Shown: positions 1 to 8,197 of the stretch, piece by piece
Layout of the letters: every line of letters begins with the position of its first letter
Numbering within the stretch: position 1 is the first letter of the stretch
Made by a program: the position numbers and the translations under genes
Source: Streptomyces sp. DvalAA-43
Lineage (GTDB): Bacteria; Actinomycetota; Actinomycetes; Streptomycetales; Streptomycetaceae
Length of the DNA: 64,000 nucleotides
Assembly (NCBI RefSeq): GCF_900091725.1
Contig: NZ_FMBW01000019.1
Span: forward strand, 62,001 to 126,000
Direction of reading: 5' to 3'
The notes under the pieces: model-generated
Seen by the model: the letters and a program-made list of their open reading frames with translations, nothing else
Databases searched by the model: none
What the model was told of the DNA's origin: nothing

Positions 1-1535
1 ACGTGTCCGGTTTCCGGGTCGGTGATGGTGTAGCCGTCGACCACCCTGTCCAAAGGCCAGCGTCGACCATGTGTGGGCATGACGGGAACGCCGGGCGCGG
101 GGTGCGGATAGGCCAGCAGGCTGCCCTCGTTGCAGCTGAACACCACGCCTTCCGGATCGATCTCGAGGCGCTGGTCAACTGTGCTCGACCAGCCGGATCC
201 GAACCAGTGGCCGGCCCGGTATGAAGAGTCGAAGACGCGCTCGACGACAAGGGGCAGCGAGCCCGGGAGCACAATGTCCGTCTGAAGCAGCAGCATGCGC
301 CCGGTCGCGACGTCGACCGGGTCTCCGGCGCACTTGACCTTGCTGCACTGCTGGGAGTTGAAGTCCGGGCCCTTCTCATGTCCGTGCCGGTTCTTGCCCT
401 TCGGGCGTTCGAGGAGGTCCCTCATCCCGGCCCGCAGGCCGCCCCTGGCCAGGCCGCCGCCTTTGGTGCCGGCCAGTTCGGGGACGAGGCGGCCGATGAA
501 TTCGGTCGGGTCGCTCTTGGCGGAGTCCCAGGCATTCTTGAGTGCACGGTCGGGGTTGGCTCCGGCGGAGACGAGTCCGGCGAGCGTCATGTTGACGCCC
601 TTGTAGTAGTCGGCCGGGTGGGTCAGGTTGTATGGGTCCGTCGGGCTCATCGAGCGGAGGAAGTTGACCAGCCCCGCGCCGCCCTTGATGACGCCGCCGC
701 CGAAGTGGGCGAGTTCGATGCCCTGTCCCACGGCGTGGTCGTAGACCTCCTGCTTGAGCCGGTCCAGGCCGGTGGGCTCTTTCGGCGCGTGTGCCATCGC
801 CGCGGTGACCGCGCCCTTGGCCGACTCGGCCGCCTCGTTGCGCGCCTGCCTCGCAAGCTGCAGCATCTCCTGCGCATGCTGCCGCTTGGCCAGCCCCGGA
901 TCGGAGAACTTCCCCGGATGCGGCAGCGGATGATCGGTGTTGCGGACCGCGTTGTACGCCGCCGCCTTCTCCCGGAACTCAGCGGCAGCCCTCTCGTAGT
1001 CCTGCTTGCCCTCCTTGTACAGGGCGATGGCCTCCCGGGCCTTGCCCTGAGCACTGGTCACCGTCCGCGCATACGTCTCCAGCGCCCTGGCCGCGTCCTC
1101 GAACGCATCCGCCGCACGCAGCCAGTCCGTCGGCAGGGCCTCGAACGCCCTCCGAAACGCGTCGGCGGCCTCACCTTTCCAGTGGCCGGAGTCGAGCTTC
1201 TTCATCCCGCCGCCGACAAGATCGAACGCCCGCTGGAAGTCCCGGAGGTTCTTCACCGTGGCAGCGATCTTCTCCGGCCTGCCATGGATTAGCTCGTCCG
1301 CGTCCTCACTCTGCCCGAGCTGCTTCTCACCGACTTCCGCACCCAGCGAGGACGCGGTCTCGTCGCCCCAGTCCTCGACCCCGTCGGCCCAGCCGTGCGC
1401 CCCGACCTTGTCCAGGCCCGCACCCAACATGTCAGTACCGGTGTCGACAACCTCGCCGGCGAACTCCTTGCCCTTGTCGAGCACACGGCCGGCCCCGTCG
1501 ACCAGCCCGTCCCCGAGCCTCCCCCAGTCCACCAT
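1..1535 (-). CDS. T7SS-type RHS polymorphic toxin, N-terminal part (runs off window)
   Basis: Partial gene: 511 residues are visible and the frame is still open at base 3, so the RHS repeats and toxic tip lie outside. The N-terminal ~200 residues are helical and WXG100-like, with a W-x-G turn (GHWKGEAADAF) near residue 119. A helical linker follows. From about residue 410 the motif GDPVDVATG and then RVFDSSYRAGHWFGSGWSS mark a DUF6531/RHS entry domain. Known of the family: such proteins are exported by ESX/T7SS-like systems and carry a variable C-terminal toxin used against competitors. The ATG start overlaps the stop of the upstream gene by one base (TGATG), so translation is coupled. The toxin activity cannot be judged from this piece. 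Confidence 0.85.
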   Translation of the reverse strand, partial: MVDWGRLGDGLVDGAGRVLDKGKEFAGEVVDTGTDMLGAGLDKVGAHGWADGVEDWGDETASSLGAEVGEKQLGQSEDADELIHGRPEKIAATVKNLRDFQRAFDLVGGGMKKLDSGHWKGEAADAFRRAFEALPTDWLRAADAFEDAARALETYARTVTSAQGKAREAIALYKEGKQDYERAAAEFREKAAAYNAVRNTDHPLPHPGKFSDPGLAKRQHAQEMLQLARQARNEAAESAKGAVTAAMAHAPKEPTGLDRLKQEVYDHAVGQGIELAHFGGGVIKGGAGLVNFLRSMSPTDPYNLTHPADYYKGVNMTLAGLVSAGANPDRALKNAWDSAKSDPTEFIGRLVPELAGTKGGGLARGGLRAGMRDLLERPKGKNRHGHEKGPDFNSQQCSKVKCAGDPVDVATGRMLLLQTDIVLPGSLPLVVERVFDSSYRAGHWFGSGWSSTVDQRLEIDPEGVVFSCNEGSLLAYPHPAPGVPVMPTHGRRWPLDRVVDGYTITDPETGH

Positions 1536-2137
1536 CAGTCCCCCTGCCCCCGCTCCGACCGCTCGGCCTCAAGGACCGCCTCACGCAACGCCGGATTAAC
1601 CGTCCATGCATTCCCCGTGGGGTCCGGCCCCCCGATCCCCATCTCAGCGCCGGTGTCCCGCCAGACCTGGCTGACCTCCTCGGACGCCGCCAGCGCCGAC
1701 CCCACACTGAAGTCCGGGTTGTCGTACATCGACTGGCTCCGGATCGTGTCCCAACTCATCTGCTTGACCTCGTCCTCGGACAGGTGCGGATTGCCGTTCA
1801 GCGAATTCACACCGATCTTGAACGAGTCTTTGACGTACTGCTCATGCTCCGCGAAGGAACCCGCCGACAGCCCGACCCCCACAGCGAAGTTGTTGCCCTT
1901 CTGCGTCAGAGCCCGCACACCCCACTCCCAACGCCCACAGAACGTCTCGAACTCCGCAGCCAGCCCGCCATGCCCCAACTCCAGCCCCGACAAGCCGAGA
2001 TCCGAAAAACCACGACCCGCCGACGCCTCACCGACCATCCCGAGATCCTTCAGCTCGGCATGCGCCAGATCGATTCCCTTCGCAATCGCAGCCAACGCGT
2101 CAGGCGGCACATGAAGATCGGAACCGTCCCCGCTCAC
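1535..2137 (-). CDS. small WXG100/ESX-like partner protein upstream of RHS toxin
   Basis: A 200-residue protein of unknown function. Residues ~10-105 look like an ESX-type helical hairpin: alternating hydrophobics in VPPDALAAIAKGIDLAHAEL, then a Trp-rich turn (FCGRWEWGVRAL) and another long helix. The rest is polar with no recognised domain. The GTG start overlaps the upstream stop by four bases (GTGA), and its own stop overlaps the RHS toxin start, so the three genes form one translationally coupled unit. Inference: it is a secretion partner or chaperone for the downstream toxin. An immunity role is less likely because immunity genes usually follow the toxin gene. Confidence 0.7.
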   Translation of the reverse strand: MSGDGSDLHVPPDALAAIAKGIDLAHAELKDLGMVGEASAGRGFSDLGLSGLELGHGGLAAEFETFCGRWEWGVRALTQKGNNFAVGVGLSAGSFAEHEQYVKDSFKIGVNSLNGNPHLSEDEVKQMSWDTIRSQSMYDNPDFSVGSALAASEEVSQVWRDTGAEMGIGGPDPTGNAWTVNPALREAVLEAERSERGQGD

Positions 2138-2769
2138 CCCACACCTCCGAGATCCACCGCCACCGAATCCGGCACGATCCCCGCCACCGGCGGGAACAAC
2201 ATGCCGTCCTCACTGCCCGCATCCAGCGCCACCCCCGCCGGCCCCGGCAGCATCGGCACCATCACATCCAGCAACCGCGCACCCAACACCGCCTGGTATG
2301 TCCACTCCCGCTCGGCATCCCCCCGGGCCTGCGCGAACCGGGCCAGCGCTTCCTCGTCCGAGAACGCACAGATCCAGCGCACCCCGCCCTGCGCCGCCGA
2401 CCACAGATCCCCCGCCGCATCCAGCGGCACCAGCACCGTCGTACGCCGGAACTCCCCCAGCAACACTGCAAACTCACGCCGAGCCGCCGCTGTCCGACTT
2501 CCCTCCAGCGTCACGGCAGAGACCGGCTCCAATGCCTCACGCGGTGCCGTCGGCGCCTCGGGAGCAGGCCAGTCGGCCAAGTCAGCGATCTTCGAACGCC
2601 GAACAAGCGGCTCTGCTACGCCATCCCCGTCATCGAACACCCGCCGAATGCTGTCACGGCACGCTTCCCCCGAGCAACGAGCAAAAATGGCCAGCCAGTC
2701 ATGACCCGGACCCGGCCAAGTCCACGCACTCCGAGACGGGTCCGAAAACGCCCCTGAGTAATGCTTCAC
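2134..2769 (-). CDS. SseB-domain protein
   Basis: 211 residues, GTG start with an AGGGAT-like ribosome site upstream. The C-terminal half (about residues 95-200) has the SseB N-terminal fold pattern: LLGEFRRTTVLVPLD, then WICAFSDEEALARFA, then VALDAGSEDGMLFPP. SseB-family proteins are often encoded beside secretion or WXG100 genes in actinobacteria, but their biochemical role is unclear. The N-terminal ~90 residues are proline- and charge-rich without a known domain. It is the first gene of the coupled SseB / WXG-like / RHS set, sharing four bases with the next gene. A role in controlling or assisting toxin export is inference. Confidence 0.65.
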   Translation of the reverse strand: MKHYSGAFSDPSRSAWTWPGPGHDWLAIFARCSGEACRDSIRRVFDDGDGVAEPLVRRSKIADLADWPAPEAPTAPREALEPVSAVTLEGSRTAAARREFAVLLGEFRRTTVLVPLDAAGDLWSAAQGGVRWICAFSDEEALARFAQARGDAEREWTYQAVLGARLLDVMVPMLPGPAGVALDAGSEDGMLFPPVAGIVPDSVAVDLGGVG

Positions 2770-2885
2770 CGATCCCTCGGCTCACCTTCACCCCGAAACC
2801 AGGCAGAAAGTGACGCCCCCGAGCCCCAGGATCGCGCCCGGGCCATTGTGGTCTTCCGGGCTCAGGCCGCTGAGGTCGGGCTGGA

Positions 2886-3030
2886 GGGTGGGGGACTTCG
2901 GCGACGGCTTCGCGCAAGGGTCGAAGATACCCTTCGAGTTCCTCGGCAACGTCTACTACGCCATCACCGGCCAGAACGGCGGCGCAGGACGCCTTCGTCG
3001 ACAAGTACCTCCCCATTCGCGCCACCTAGC
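2886..3030 (+). pseudogene. possible decayed gene fragment with frameshift
   Basis: Reading plus-strand codons from about 2886 gives a protein-like run: GDFGDGFAQGSKIPFEFLG, then NVYYAITGQNGG. A one-base frame change near 2984 continues it as AQDAFVDKYLPIRAT followed by TAG at 3028-3030. The two pieces read like one C-terminal tail, while the unshifted frames become arginine-rich. No start codon with a ribosome site precedes it. The parent family is not recognised. It could equally be chance in GC-rich DNA. Confidence 0.25.
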
Positions 3031-3301
3031 GCCTCTACCAAGCCCACCCGCCACAACGTCCACGAACCCGCTACGCGGCACGGCTCACCGGCTGCCCGGC
3101 CCGAAGCATCAAGGGCACCGAAAACCGAGCAGCCCGCCATGGCCCGAGATACCGAAATCGCCTCGTAACCGCCCCGGTGACCACAGCCATGCGGCTCAGC
3201 CAGAGCCTCAGGGCCAGCGTCATCCGAGCGTCAAGAATCTTCAAACGAGGCCCTGAAATCGACGCCGCTGCGTTTGCCTCCGTCATGAAAGCGCAGGTCA
3301 A

Positions 3302-3320
3302 ACCGCCTCCAGGAGGCGGT
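3302..3320. repeat. short perfect inverted repeat
   Basis: ACCGCCTCC and GGAGGCGGT flank a single A, giving a 9-bp stem. It lies 69 bases beyond the stop of the minus-strand RNA methyltransferase gene, so it may act as its transcription terminator, although no T-run follows on that strand. Confidence 0.35.
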
Positions 3321-3388
3321 CTGTCCGCTCAACCCGCTGCACGGAGGAAAACAGGTCGAGCGATCACCACGCGCCACTAAACCGCAGG

Positions 3389-4717
3389 TCAAACGCCCTT
3401 GTCCGCAAGCTCCAGAATCGCCACGCACTCCACGTGTGACGTCATCGGAAACAGATCGAACGCCCGCAACGTCCGCACCCGGTACCCGCCCTCCCGGAAG
3501 TAAGCCAGGTCCCGGGCCAGGGCCGCCGGGTCGCAGGCCACGTAGGCGATGCGGCGGGCGCCGAGGGCGGAGAGGTGGGTGACGACCTGCTTGCCGGCGC
3601 CCGCGCGGGGCGGGTCGAGGACGATCAGGTCGCATTCGGTGATGCCGGTGCGCGGGAGGATCTGGTCGACCTTGCCGTGTTCGATGCGGACGCGGTCCAG
3701 GTCCTTCAGGTTGTGCCGGGCGTCCTCCACCGCGCGCTTGCCGGACTCGATGCCGAGGACGGCGCCCTTTTCGCCGATGCGCTGGCCGATGGCGCCGGCG
3801 AACAGGCCGACGCCGCAGTAGAGGTCGAGGGCCATGTCGTTCTTGCGGGGCAGGAGGCCTTGCATGACCGCGCGGACCAGGGTGTTGGCGGCCTGCGGGT
3901 GGACCTGCCAGAAGCCGCCGGAGCCGACGCGGTAGGTGCGGTCGTCGGCGCGCTCGCGGACGAAGGCGCGGCCGTGCACCCGGTGGACGCCGCCGTCGCG
4001 CTCGTCGACGCGCATCACCGAGACGGGCTTGTCGAGCTCGACCAGGGGCAGCCGGCCGCCGGGCCTCGGGGTGAGGATGACCTGGCGGTCGTGGGAACCC
4101 GTGGCGGCGATGGCCTCCACCGTGGCCATGCCGGGCCAGTCCCGCTTCTCGATGCCGAGCTCCGTGACGCCGGGGGCCGCGATCAGGCAGCGCTCGACGG
4201 GCTCCACGTCGTGCGACCGGTGCTTGCGCAGGCCTACCTTGCCGTCCTCGTCGATGGCGTACTGGACACGGGTGCGCCAGGCGGGTACCTCGCCCGCCGG
4301 GAGCTTGTCGCCCTCGGCCGGCATGACCGTGCCGTCCCAGCCCGCCTCCTCGGGTGTGAGGCCCGCGAGGCGCTGGAGCTGTTCGGCGATCACTTCGCCC
4401 TTGAGCCGGCGCTGGGCGCCGGGCTTGGCGTGCTGCCAGTCGCAGCCGCCGCACTTGCCGGGGCCGGCGTACGGGCAGGGCGCCTCGACGCGGTCCTTGG
4501 ACGCCTCGATGATCCGTACCGCGTCGGCGCGCAGGAAGCGGGAGTCGCTCTCGCCGTCCGTGATCCTGGCGACGACCTTCTCGCCGGGCAGGGTGTGCCG
4601 TACGAAGAGGACCCGGCCTTCCGAGGTACGGGCGATGCAGTGGCCGCCGTGTGCGACGGGCCCGACCTCGACCTCGTACTCCTCCCCGACCAGCGACGAC
4701 GTGGGTTCGTTCTGCAT
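3389..4717 (-). CDS. TRAM-domain class I SAM-dependent RNA methyltransferase (RlmD/TrmA family)
   Basis: 442 residues. It should methylate C5 of a uridine in rRNA or tRNA using S-adenosylmethionine. The N-terminal TRAM domain (EEYEVEVGPVAHGGHCIAR) is followed by four cysteines near residues 81, 89, 92 and 177 (CPYAG, CGGCDWQH, ERCLIAAPG) that fit the family's [4Fe-4S] site. The catalytic part has LDLYCGVGLFAG (SAM loop), VLDPPRAGAG, the nucleophilic Cys in YVACDP, and the general base in HVECVAILE. Start chosen at the ATG reading MQNEPTSS, which has GGAG about ten bases upstream; an upstream in-frame ATG at 4762 lacks one. The exact target (RlmD, RlmC or TrmA-like) cannot be told. Confidence 0.88.
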   Translation of the reverse strand: MQNEPTSSLVGEEYEVEVGPVAHGGHCIARTSEGRVLFVRHTLPGEKVVARITDGESDSRFLRADAVRIIEASKDRVEAPCPYAGPGKCGGCDWQHAKPGAQRRLKGEVIAEQLQRLAGLTPEEAGWDGTVMPAEGDKLPAGEVPAWRTRVQYAIDEDGKVGLRKHRSHDVEPVERCLIAAPGVTELGIEKRDWPGMATVEAIAATGSHDRQVILTPRPGGRLPLVELDKPVSVMRVDERDGGVHRVHGRAFVRERADDRTYRVGSGGFWQVHPQAANTLVRAVMQGLLPRKNDMALDLYCGVGLFAGAIGQRIGEKGAVLGIESGKRAVEDARHNLKDLDRVRIEHGKVDQILPRTGITECDLIVLDPPRAGAGKQVVTHLSALGARRIAYVACDPAALARDLAYFREGGYRVRTLRAFDLFPMTSHVECVAILELADKGV

Positions 4718-4748
4718 GAGGGGGTGGCTCCAGAGATCAAGGGAAAAA

Positions 4749-4793
4749 CGGCCGGACAACAACCCACGAGTCTACGTGGATGTCGTCCGGCCG
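4749..4793 (-). terminator. intrinsic terminator of the KimA-like gene
   Basis: CGGCCGGAC pairs with GTCCGGCCG around an inner CCACG/CGTGG stem. On the minus strand the hairpin is followed by a run of five T (CCGTTTTTCCC), a rare near-canonical rho-independent terminator for this genus. It lies between the permease stop and the methyltransferase start. Confidence 0.75.
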
Positions 4794-4837
4794 CTTACCA
4801 CGAGCGGGACACGAGCGGAAGCGGACAAGAGGGGTGG

Positions 4838-6886
4838 TCAGCTCTTGCCGCTGGGTTCCTTGGGCCTGCGCTCCACGGGGCCGCGGCGCACCGAGCCCGG
4901 CGCGTTCCATTCGGCGCGCTTCCTGGCACGCTTCTTGGCCGCCTCGGAGGACTCCAGCTGATACGGCACGGAGGTCACCATGACGCCCGGGGTGAACAGC
5001 AGCCGCCCCTTCAGGCGCAGGGCGCTCTGGTTGTGGAGCAGGTGCTCGTACCAGTGGCCGACCACGTACTCCGGGATGTACACGCTCACGACGTCGCGCG
5101 GGCTCTCCCGGCGCAGGCCCTTCACGTAGTCGATGACCGGACGGGTCACCTCGCGGTACGGGGAGTCGAGGATCTTCAGGGGGATGTCGATGCCGCGCCG
5201 CTCCCAGTCGTCCTTGAGCGCCTTGGTCTCGGCCGGGTCGACGCTGATGGAGAGAGCCTCCAACTGGTCGGAGCGGATCAGCTTGGCGTAGGCGAGGGCG
5301 CGCAGGGTGGGCCGGTGGAGCTTGGAGACCAGGACGATCGAGTGGACCCTGGAGGGCCGGATCGTCTCGTCGGACGGGGTCTCGTCGGCGGCGATCTCCT
5401 CGGCGACCCGGTCGTAGTGCTTACGGATCGCGGTCATCGTCCCGTAGAAGATCACCATGCCGAGGAGCGCGACCCAGGCGCCGTGGGTGAACTTGGTCGC
5501 GAGCACGACGACGAGCACCAGGCCGGTGAAGAAGGCGCCGAAGGTGTTGATCGCGCGGGAACGCATCATGTGACGGCGCTTGGCCGGGTCCTTCTCCGTC
5601 TTCAGATGACGGTTCCAGTGCCGGACCATGCCGGTCTGGCTGAGCGTGAAGGAGACGAACACGCCGACGATGTAGAGCTGGATCAGCCGGGTCGAGTCGG
5701 CCCCGTAGATCCAGACCAGCAGGATCGCCGCGCCAGCCAGCAGCACGATGCCGTTGGAGAAGGCGAGCCGGTCGCCGCGGGTGTGGAGCTGGCGGGGCAG
5801 GTAGCGGTCCTGCGCGAGGATCGAGCCGAGCAGCGGGAAGCCGTTGTACGCGGTGTTGGCGGCCAGGAAGAGGACGAGTGCGGTGGCCGCCGCGAGAATG
5901 ACGAAGAAGAACGTGCCGTCGCCGAAGACCGCGGCCGCGACCTGCGAGATCACCGGGTCCTGGACGAAGGAGGAGCCGACCGGGACGCCGTGGTTGATCA
6001 GGTCCTTGGCCGGGTTCTCGGCCATCTTCACATCGGTGGCCATGGCCAGGCCGATGATGCCGCAGAACATGGTGACGGCCAGCAGGCCCATCATCGCGAG
6101 AGTGGTCGCGGCGTTCTTGCTCTTCGGCTTGCGGAAGGCGGGCACGCCATTGCTGATCGCCTCGACGCCGGTGAGGGCGGCGCAGCCGGAGGAGAAGGCC
6201 CTCAGCAGCAGGAAGACCAGCGCGAATCCGGCGAGTCCCTGGTGCTCGGCCTTGATCTGGTAGCCCGAGGTCGGGGCGTGCATGGTGTCGCCGAGGACCA
6301 GACCCCGGAACGCACCCCAGATGATCATGATGAAGACGCCGGCCACGAAGAGGTACGTGGGAATGGCGAAGAGCTTGCCGGATTCCTTGACGCCGCGCAG
6401 ATTCATCAGGGTCAGCAGCACGATGGCGACGATCGCGCACACCGTCTTGTGCTCGACGACGAACGGGATCGCCGATCCGAGGTTCTCCACCCCGGAGGCG
6501 ATCGACACCGCGACGGTCAGCACGTAGTCGACCAGCAGCGCACTGGCCACGGTCAGGCCGGCCTTGGGGCCGAGGTTGGTGGTGGCGACCTCGTAGTCGC
6601 CACCACCGCTCGGGTAGGCGTGCACGTTCTGCCGGTACGAGGCGACGACCGTGAACATCAGGACCACCACGGCCAGCGCGATCCAGGGGCTGAAGTGGTA
6701 GGCCGACACGCCCGCGACGGAGAGCACCAGGAGAACTTCTCCTGGTGCGTACGCCACCGAGGACAGCGGGTCGGATGCGAAGACGGGAAGGGCGATGCGC
6801 TTGGGGAGGAGCGTTTCTCCCAGCTTGTCGCTGCGCAACGCCCGTCCGATCAGAATCCGTTTGGGCACGTCGGTCAGTTTGGACAC
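4838..6886 (-). CDS. KimA-like APC/KUP-family potassium (or amino acid) permease
   Basis: 682 residues with about 12 membrane helices in residues ~30-470 and a cytoplasmic C-terminal domain. Conserved blocks LPVFASDPLSSVAYAPGE, AYPSGGGDYEVA, LVDYVLTVAVSI, FSSGCAALTGVEAISNGVPA, ANTAYNGFPLLG and SFTLSQTGM line up by eye with Bacillus KimA (YdaO), a high-affinity K+/H+ symporter. The tail (HSIVLVSKLHRPTLRAL, HNQSALRLKGRLLF) also matches KimA. These proteins are usually labelled generic amino acid permeases. GTG start chosen because MSKLTDVPKRILIG is the expected beginning; no strong ribosome site is seen. Two RCK/TrkA genes lie 2.3 kb away, which suggests potassium. Substrate assignment is inference. 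Confidence 0.85.
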   Translation of the reverse strand: MSKLTDVPKRILIGRALRSDKLGETLLPKRIALPVFASDPLSSVAYAPGEVLLVLSVAGVSAYHFSPWIALAVVVLMFTVVASYRQNVHAYPSGGGDYEVATTNLGPKAGLTVASALLVDYVLTVAVSIASGVENLGSAIPFVVEHKTVCAIVAIVLLTLMNLRGVKESGKLFAIPTYLFVAGVFIMIIWGAFRGLVLGDTMHAPTSGYQIKAEHQGLAGFALVFLLLRAFSSGCAALTGVEAISNGVPAFRKPKSKNAATTLAMMGLLAVTMFCGIIGLAMATDVKMAENPAKDLINHGVPVGSSFVQDPVISQVAAAVFGDGTFFFVILAAATALVLFLAANTAYNGFPLLGSILAQDRYLPRQLHTRGDRLAFSNGIVLLAGAAILLVWIYGADSTRLIQLYIVGVFVSFTLSQTGMVRHWNRHLKTEKDPAKRRHMMRSRAINTFGAFFTGLVLVVVLATKFTHGAWVALLGMVIFYGTMTAIRKHYDRVAEEIAADETPSDETIRPSRVHSIVLVSKLHRPTLRALAYAKLIRSDQLEALSISVDPAETKALKDDWERRGIDIPLKILDSPYREVTRPVIDYVKGLRRESPRDVVSVYIPEYVVGHWYEHLLHNQSALRLKGRLLFTPGVMVTSVPYQLESSEAAKKRARKRAEWNAPGSVRRGPVERRPKEPSGKS

Positions 6887-7020
6887 GCAGAGGATCGTAA
6901 GCGTTCTGTATGCAAGCCGCAGACGCACCACCCCCGTGGCCCTGCAATCTCCTGCGCCCGGCCGAAAAGGCCACGGAATCCTTAACGAAATCCTTGCGCC
7001 GGAGATCGGAATCCTTACGC

Positions 7021-8070
7021 TCAGGCGTCCGCGAAAAGGGCGCTGTACCCATTGAGCGCGGGCTGGCCGCCGAGATGTGCGTAAAGGACGGTGGAATCGC
7101 GGGTGATCTCTCCGCGTGCCACGAGGTCGATCATTCCGGCCATCGACTTCCCCTCGTAGACGGGATCGGTGACCATGCCCTCGGTACGGGCGGCGAGCCG
7201 CATCGCGTCGAGTGTCGTGTCGTCGGGGATGCCGTAGGTGCCCGCGTGGTAGCGCTCGTCGAGTTCGATGTCGTCCGCGGTGAGTTCCCGGCGCACCCCG
7301 ATGAGCCGTGCGGTGGCGGCCGCGATCCGGGCGATCTGTGCGCGGGTACGCGCGGGCTCGGCGGAGGCGTCGATGCCGAGCACGCGTCGCGGGCGGGCGC
7401 CCGCCTCTTCGAGCGCGGCGAAGCCCGCGACCATGCCGGCCTGGGTGGAGCCGGTCACCGAGCAGACCACCACGGTGTCGAAGAACACGCCGAGCGCGCG
7501 TTCCTGCTCGGCGACCTCGTACGCCCAGCCGGCGAAGCCGAGCCCGCCCAGCGGGTGGTCGGAGGCGCCCGCGGGGATGGCGTACGGCTTGCCGCCGCCC
7601 TCCTCCACCTCGCTCAGCGCCTGCTCCCAGCTCTCCTTGACCCCGATGCCGAACCCGGCGCGCACCAGGCGGACGTCGGCGCCGGCCAGGCGGCTGATCA
7701 GGATGTTGCCGACCTTGTCGTAGACGGCGTCGGGCCACTCGACCCAGCTCTCCTGGATGAGTACGCACTTCAGACCGGCGCGGGCGGCGACCGCCGCGAC
7801 CTGGCGGGTGTGGTTGGACTGCACCCCGCCGATGGACACGAGGGTGTCGCAGCCCTTCGCCAGGGCGTCGGCGACGAGGTATTCGAGCTTGCGGGTCTTG
7901 TTGCCGCCGTAGGCGATGCCGGAGTTGCAGTCCTCCCGCTTGGCCCAGACCGCGGCGCCGCCGAGGTGCTCGGTGAGCCGGTCGAGCCGGTGCACGGGCG
8001 AGGGGCCGAAGAGGAGGGGGTAGCGGTCGTAGGAGGAGAGGGAAGGGGAGGCTGGCGTTGCGGTGGTCAC
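7021..8070 (-). CDS. acdS: 1-aminocyclopropane-1-carboxylate deaminase
   Basis: 349 residues, a fold-type II PLP enzyme that opens the plant ethylene precursor ACC to 2-oxobutanoate and ammonia. The PLP lysine is Lys58 in [21 protein letters not shown] supplies the Gln-Ser-Asn loop, and [11 protein letters not shown] plus [12 protein letters not shown] carry the Tyr-Glu and Leu residues used to separate true ACC deaminases from D-cysteine desulfhydrases. The GTG start has GGGAG six bases upstream. The GntR regulator is immediately upstream on the same strand with about 127 bases between. D-cysteine desulfhydrase is the main alternative, judged less likely. Confidence 0.85.
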   Translation of the reverse strand: MTTATPASPSLSSYDRYPLLFGPSPVHRLDRLTEHLGGAAVWAKREDCNSGIAYGGNKTRKLEYLVADALAKGCDTLVSIGGVQSNHTRQVAAVAARAGLKCVLIQESWVEWPDAVYDKVGNILISRLAGADVRLVRAGFGIGVKESWEQALSEVEEGGGKPYAIPAGASDHPLGGLGFAGWAYEVAEQERALGVFFDTVVVCSVTGSTQAGMVAGFAALEEAGARPRRVLGIDASAEPARTRAQIARIAAATARLIGVRRELTADDIELDERYHAGTYGIPDDTTLDAMRLAARTEGMVTDPVYEGKSMAGMIDLVARGEITRDSTVLYAHLGGQPALNGYSALFADA

Positions 8071-8197
8071 GGGGGCTCCCTGGCTCGGTGATGGGGTGGG
8101 CGCTGTGACGGGGTGGGTGCGGTGGCGCGGTGAGAACGCGGTGAGAAGTGGGGCTGTGGGAGGTGAGGGGTGAGGGCTTTGACGGGTGTGCGTCGGT

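Larger units (their letters stand above)
2770..3388. other. gene-free interval with decayed coding traces
   Basis: No convincing gene was found here. The plus strand carries a protein-like fragment with a frame break (listed separately), and a short perfect hairpin lies at 3302-3320. Open frames on the minus strand lack protein-like composition. GC drops slightly compared with flanking genes. The stretch separates the variable toxin locus from the core genes that begin with the RNA methyltransferase, so it may be a junction between accessory and core DNA. That is inference. Confidence 0.4.

Noticed and set aside
2699..3025. 108-residue minus-strand ORF upstream of the SseB-like gene
   Set aside because: Its composition is Arg/Pro/Gly-rich, no ribosome site is seen, and the SseB-like gene has its own GTG with a better site.
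3575..6985. 1136-residue plus-strand open frame
   Set aside because: It runs antisense to the RNA methyltransferase and KimA-like genes. Its composition (Gly/Asp/Val/Arg/His-rich, no domains) is the usual mirror of GC-rich third positions.
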